In this document: piece by piece, positions 5,257-7,594 of the stretch
Numbering within the stretch: position 1 is the stretch's first letter
Layout of the letters: each line of letters starts with the position of its first letter
Assembly (NCBI GenBank): GCA_964460345.1
Contig: CAYWRO010000119.1
Coordinates: 1-7,594, forward strand
DNA: 7,594 nt
Direction: 5' to 3'
Source: CAYWRO01 sp964460345
GTDB taxonomy: Bacteria > Planctomycetota > Phycisphaerae > Phycisphaerales > UBA1924
Position numbers and translations under genes: made by a program
The notes under the pieces: model-generated
Databases searched by the model: none
What the model was told of the DNA's origin: nothing
Seen by the model: only the letters and a program-made list of their open reading frames with translations

Positions 5257-7260
5257 TTGCATCATACAGAACTTCTGCAACTCGCCGGCATTGTTGTCGT
5301 TGGTGTCGGTTGTCAATACGTTGCCCACTTCCTGAAGCTTCCCGCCATCATCATCCTCCTGCTCGTCGGGCTCGTGGTGGGGCCGATCCTGGAGCGGCTC
5401 GGGGCGCCTCATCTGGACCCGGACCATCTCCTGGGCGATCTGCTCATGCCGATCGTCTCACTGTCCGTCGCGTTGATCCTCTATGAAGGGGGTTTGACCC
5501 TCCGCTTCAAGGACATTCCCGGCGGCGGTCGCGTGGTCGGCAAACTTGTCACCGTCGGGGCCCTCATCACCTGGCTCGGGGCCGCCCTCGGCGCTCGCTT
5601 CATCGTCGGCTTTGACTGGCGGCTGTCGATCCTCCTCGGCGCAATTCTGGTTGTCACAGGTCCGACTGTCGTCAACCCCCTGGTGCGTCACATCAAGCCG
5701 TCGGGCCTTTCGGGTCCCATCCTGCGGTGGGAGGGCATTGTCATCGATCCCATCGGGGCAATGCTTGCCGTCCTCGTCTTCGAGGCGCTCATGCTCGATG
5801 CGACCGGCTTCCGAGTCATCGAATCCCTGCTCCTCACGGTTTTCATCGGTGGCGCGCTCGGGCTTGTGGCGGCCGGCCTGCTGGTCCTTCTTCTCAAGAA
5901 GTACTGGGTGCCGGATTCGCTGGCCAATCCATTGTCCATGTCGCTGGCGCTCCTGGCCTTCGTTCTCTCCAACGTGATGCAGGCCGAATCGGGCCTTCTT
6001 GCCGTGACCGTCATGGGGATCGCACTGGCCAACCAGCGCTGGGTGGATGTCCGACACATCGCCGAGTTCAAGGAGAACCTCCGCACGCTCCTTCTCGGTG
6101 TGCTGTTCATCGTTCTGGCTGCCCGTGTCGACCTGAGCGCGTTGATGCAAGTGGGGCTAGCGAGTCTTGCGTTTACAGCCTTCCTGATCTTCGTAGTCAG
6201 ACCGGCCAGCACGTTCGCCTCAACGACGAAGTCGCCGTTGACCTGGAAGGAGCGAACCTTCATTGCATGGCTGGCTCCCCGGGGCGTTGTGGCCGCGGCG
6301 GTCTCATCGGTCTTTTCAATCGCCCTCGCAGGGCTTGCAACGTCCAACCCGGCCGACGTGGACAGCGTGGCCGAAGCCATGCAACCGGCGCAGGAAGCGG
6401 CTGGGGGCGGGCAGGCTGAACTGCTCGTTCCGGTTACCTTTGCCGTCATCATCACCACTGTGGCGTTCTACGGGTTCACGACGCCGCTTGTGGCGCGCCG
6501 GCTCGGGCTGGCTGTCAGCCGTCCTCAAGGGCTGCTGATCGCGGGCGCCCACCAGTGGGCCCGCGAGCTGGCGTCTCTTCTCCAGGACCGGGGTGTCCCC
6601 GTCGCGCTCGTGGATACCAATCGTCGCAACGTTGTGCGTGCCCGCCTGGCTGGGCTCAACGCTCGGGCCGGCGGCATCCTCGCCGAGGACGTGCTCGCCT
6701 CGTTGGACATGACCCATATGGGGCGGCTTCTCGCCCTGACTCCCAACAACGAGGTCAACACCCTCGCTGCGCAGCACTTCACCAGCCACTTCGGGCGGGC
6801 GGAGGTCTACCAACTCGCCACCGGTGAGCGGGACGCCGCGGCCGTGGGAGCCGGCGAGGGGGGCCTGACGCACGCCGGGCGGACCCTCTTCAGCAAGGAG
6901 GCGACCTTCGCGGCCATCGCGGCCCGCTTTGAGGCCGGGGCGGAACTGCACGCAACGCCCCTGTCTGACGAGTTCACCTACGACGATTACCTTGAGAAGT
7001 ATGGCCGGCGGGCTCTGCCGATGTTTGTACTGGGCACCGCTGGAGGTGGCGGGGGTGGCGGAGGTGGTGGAGGCAGTGGGGGGGCGAACGGCACGCCGGG
7101 AGGCGGCGCAGCCGCGGGTGGGACACGGGTTCGGATCGTCGTCGCCGATGAGCCTGCGACGCCGCAGCCCGGTCAGTCGGTCGTCGCCCTGATCGATCCT
7201 GACGTAGAGGCGGAACCGTCGACTCAGTCCGCGGCCGGGGGGCAGGTCGCTCCGGTCTGA
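5257..7260 (+). CDS. CPA1-type cation:proton antiporter with RCK/TrkA-like C-terminal domain
   Basis: A 667-residue inner-membrane protein expected to exchange Na+ or K+ for H+. Residues 6-415 form about 12-13 membrane segments. The ion-site helices carry TGPTVVN (134-140) and RWEGIVIDPIGA (157-168), with Glu159 and Asp164 as likely ion/proton ligands, and APRGVV (340-345) supplies the conserved Arg. Residues 425-520 are a cytosolic nucleotide-binding TrkA-N/RCK domain. Its first strand reads LLIAGAHQWA, where the glycine motif is replaced by GAHQWA, and the second strand ends VDTN with Asp453 able to bind NAD ribose. A degenerate TrkA-C-like segment follows (about 545-650, ending PGQSVVALIDPD). 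It is interrupted by a Gly-rich insertion of about 28 residues (596-623). The TTG start is supported by GGAGAAGG. It is divergent from the oxidoreductase operon, so probably independently regulated. Ion specificity and whether it resembles NhaP or a K+/H+ antiporter cannot be decided from sequence alone. Confidence 0.93.
   Translation: MHHTELLQLAGIVVVGVGCQYVAHFLKLPAIIILLLVGLVVGPILERLGAPHLDPDHLLGDLLMPIVSLSVALILYEGGLTLRFKDIPGGGRVVGKLVTVGALITWLGAALGARFIVGFDWRLSILLGAILVVTGPTVVNPLVRHIKPSGLSGPILRWEGIVIDPIGAMLAVLVFEALMLDATGFRVIESLLLTVFIGGALGLVAAGLLVLLLKKYWVPDSLANPLSMSLALLAFVLSNVMQAESGLLAVTVMGIALANQRWVDVRHIAEFKENLRTLLLGVLFIVLAARVDLSALMQVGLASLAFTAFLIFVVRPASTFASTTKSPLTWKERTFIAWLAPRGVVAAAVSSVFSIALAGLATSNPADVDSVAEAMQPAQEAAGGGQAELLVPVTFAVIITTVAFYGFTTPLVARRLGLAVSRPQGLLIAGAHQWARELASLLQDRGVPVALVDTNRRNVVRARLAGLNARAGGILAEDVLASLDMTHMGRLLALTPNNEVNTLAAQHFTSHFGRAEVYQLATGERDAAAVGAGEGGLTHAGRTLFSKEATFAAIAARFEAGAELHATPLSDEFTYDDYLEKYGRRALPMFVLGTAGGGGGGGGGGGSGGANGTPGGGAAAGGTRVRIVVADEPATPQPGQSVVALIDPDVEAEPSTQSAAGGQVAPV
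7042..7083 (+). repeat. GGN codon microsatellite encoding a glycine run
   Basis: Eleven consecutive Gly codons (GGA, GGT, GGC and GGG mixed), then Ser and two more Gly, lie within the antiporter gene. The mixed codons argue against a simple sequencing slip. The reading frame continues into sensible RCK-tail sequence (RVRIVVAD, PGQSVVALIDPD). The tract is a likely replication-slippage site that would change linker length by whole codons. Confidence 0.85.
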
Positions 7261-7328
7261 GGCTGGTCGATTGCGCCGTTCGTCGGGCAGGCCCCAGGGG
7301 CCCACCAGGCGGGGCTACCCTTCGCCCG

Positions 7329-7594
<266 letters not shown>

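Noticed and set aside
5014..5427. Minus-strand ORF across the divergent spacer and antiporter start
   Set aside because: It overlaps the antiporter's start, ribosome binding site and hairpins, and its product has no recognisable features.
7290..7302. Palindrome GGCCCCAGGGGCC as an intrinsic terminator for the antiporter
   Set aside because: The central loop is too small for a full stem and there is no T-tract, so termination is not supported.
5458..7305. Long minus-strand open frames opposite the antiporter gene
   Set aside because: These are antisense to a complete antiporter with all family motifs. The products are charged, low-complexity and domain-free.

Overview
The window is GC-rich bacterial DNA. 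It most resembles Planctomycetota, perhaps a Phycisphaerae-like lineage. That placement is inferred from gene content: two exported Gfo/Idh/MocA oxidoreductases with twin-arginine leaders in one operon, a c-type heme membrane protein of unknown family, GTG and TTG starts, and short heptanucleotide arrays in the spacers. No rRNA or marker gene is present to confirm it.

Layout. Positions 1-537 hold no secure gene. They contain a 21-bp tandem array (53-349), several inverted and short tandem repeats, and a strong hairpin (470-511) just past the last secure minus-strand gene. Positions 538-5010 are a minus-strand cluster, read right to left: Tat-type Gfo/Idh/MocA oxidoreductase (5010-3667), ApbE-type flavin transferase (3666-2674), a second Tat-type Gfo/Idh/MocA oxidoreductase (2670-1432) and a membrane protein with one CxxCH heme site (1329-538). 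The first three are packed with 0 and 3 bp between them and are almost certainly one operon. The fourth follows after a 102-bp repeat-bearing spacer. Positions 5011-5256 are a divergent intergenic region with repeated TGCAAG motifs and four successive small hairpins. A plus-strand CPA1-type cation:proton antiporter with a cytosolic RCK/TrkA-like tail follows (5257-7260, TTG start). At 7329 a sugar-type ABC transporter ATPase begins and runs off the right edge.

How the genes may work together. The two dehydrogenase-fold proteins and the heme membrane protein could form a periplasmic sugar- or polyol-oxidising redox module, with ApbE supplying covalently bound FMN to some partner. This is inference, since no flavinylated partner is visible here. 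One of the two oxidoreductases has the family's catalytic Lys replaced by Ala (EKP to EAP). The antiporter and the ABC ATPase look like separate functions, pH/cation homeostasis and solute uptake. I see no defence system, CRISPR array, insertion sequence, tRNA or rRNA. The less ordinary items are the 21-bp array, the lysine-less oxidoreductase, the unassigned heme membrane protein and the structured leader of the antiporter.
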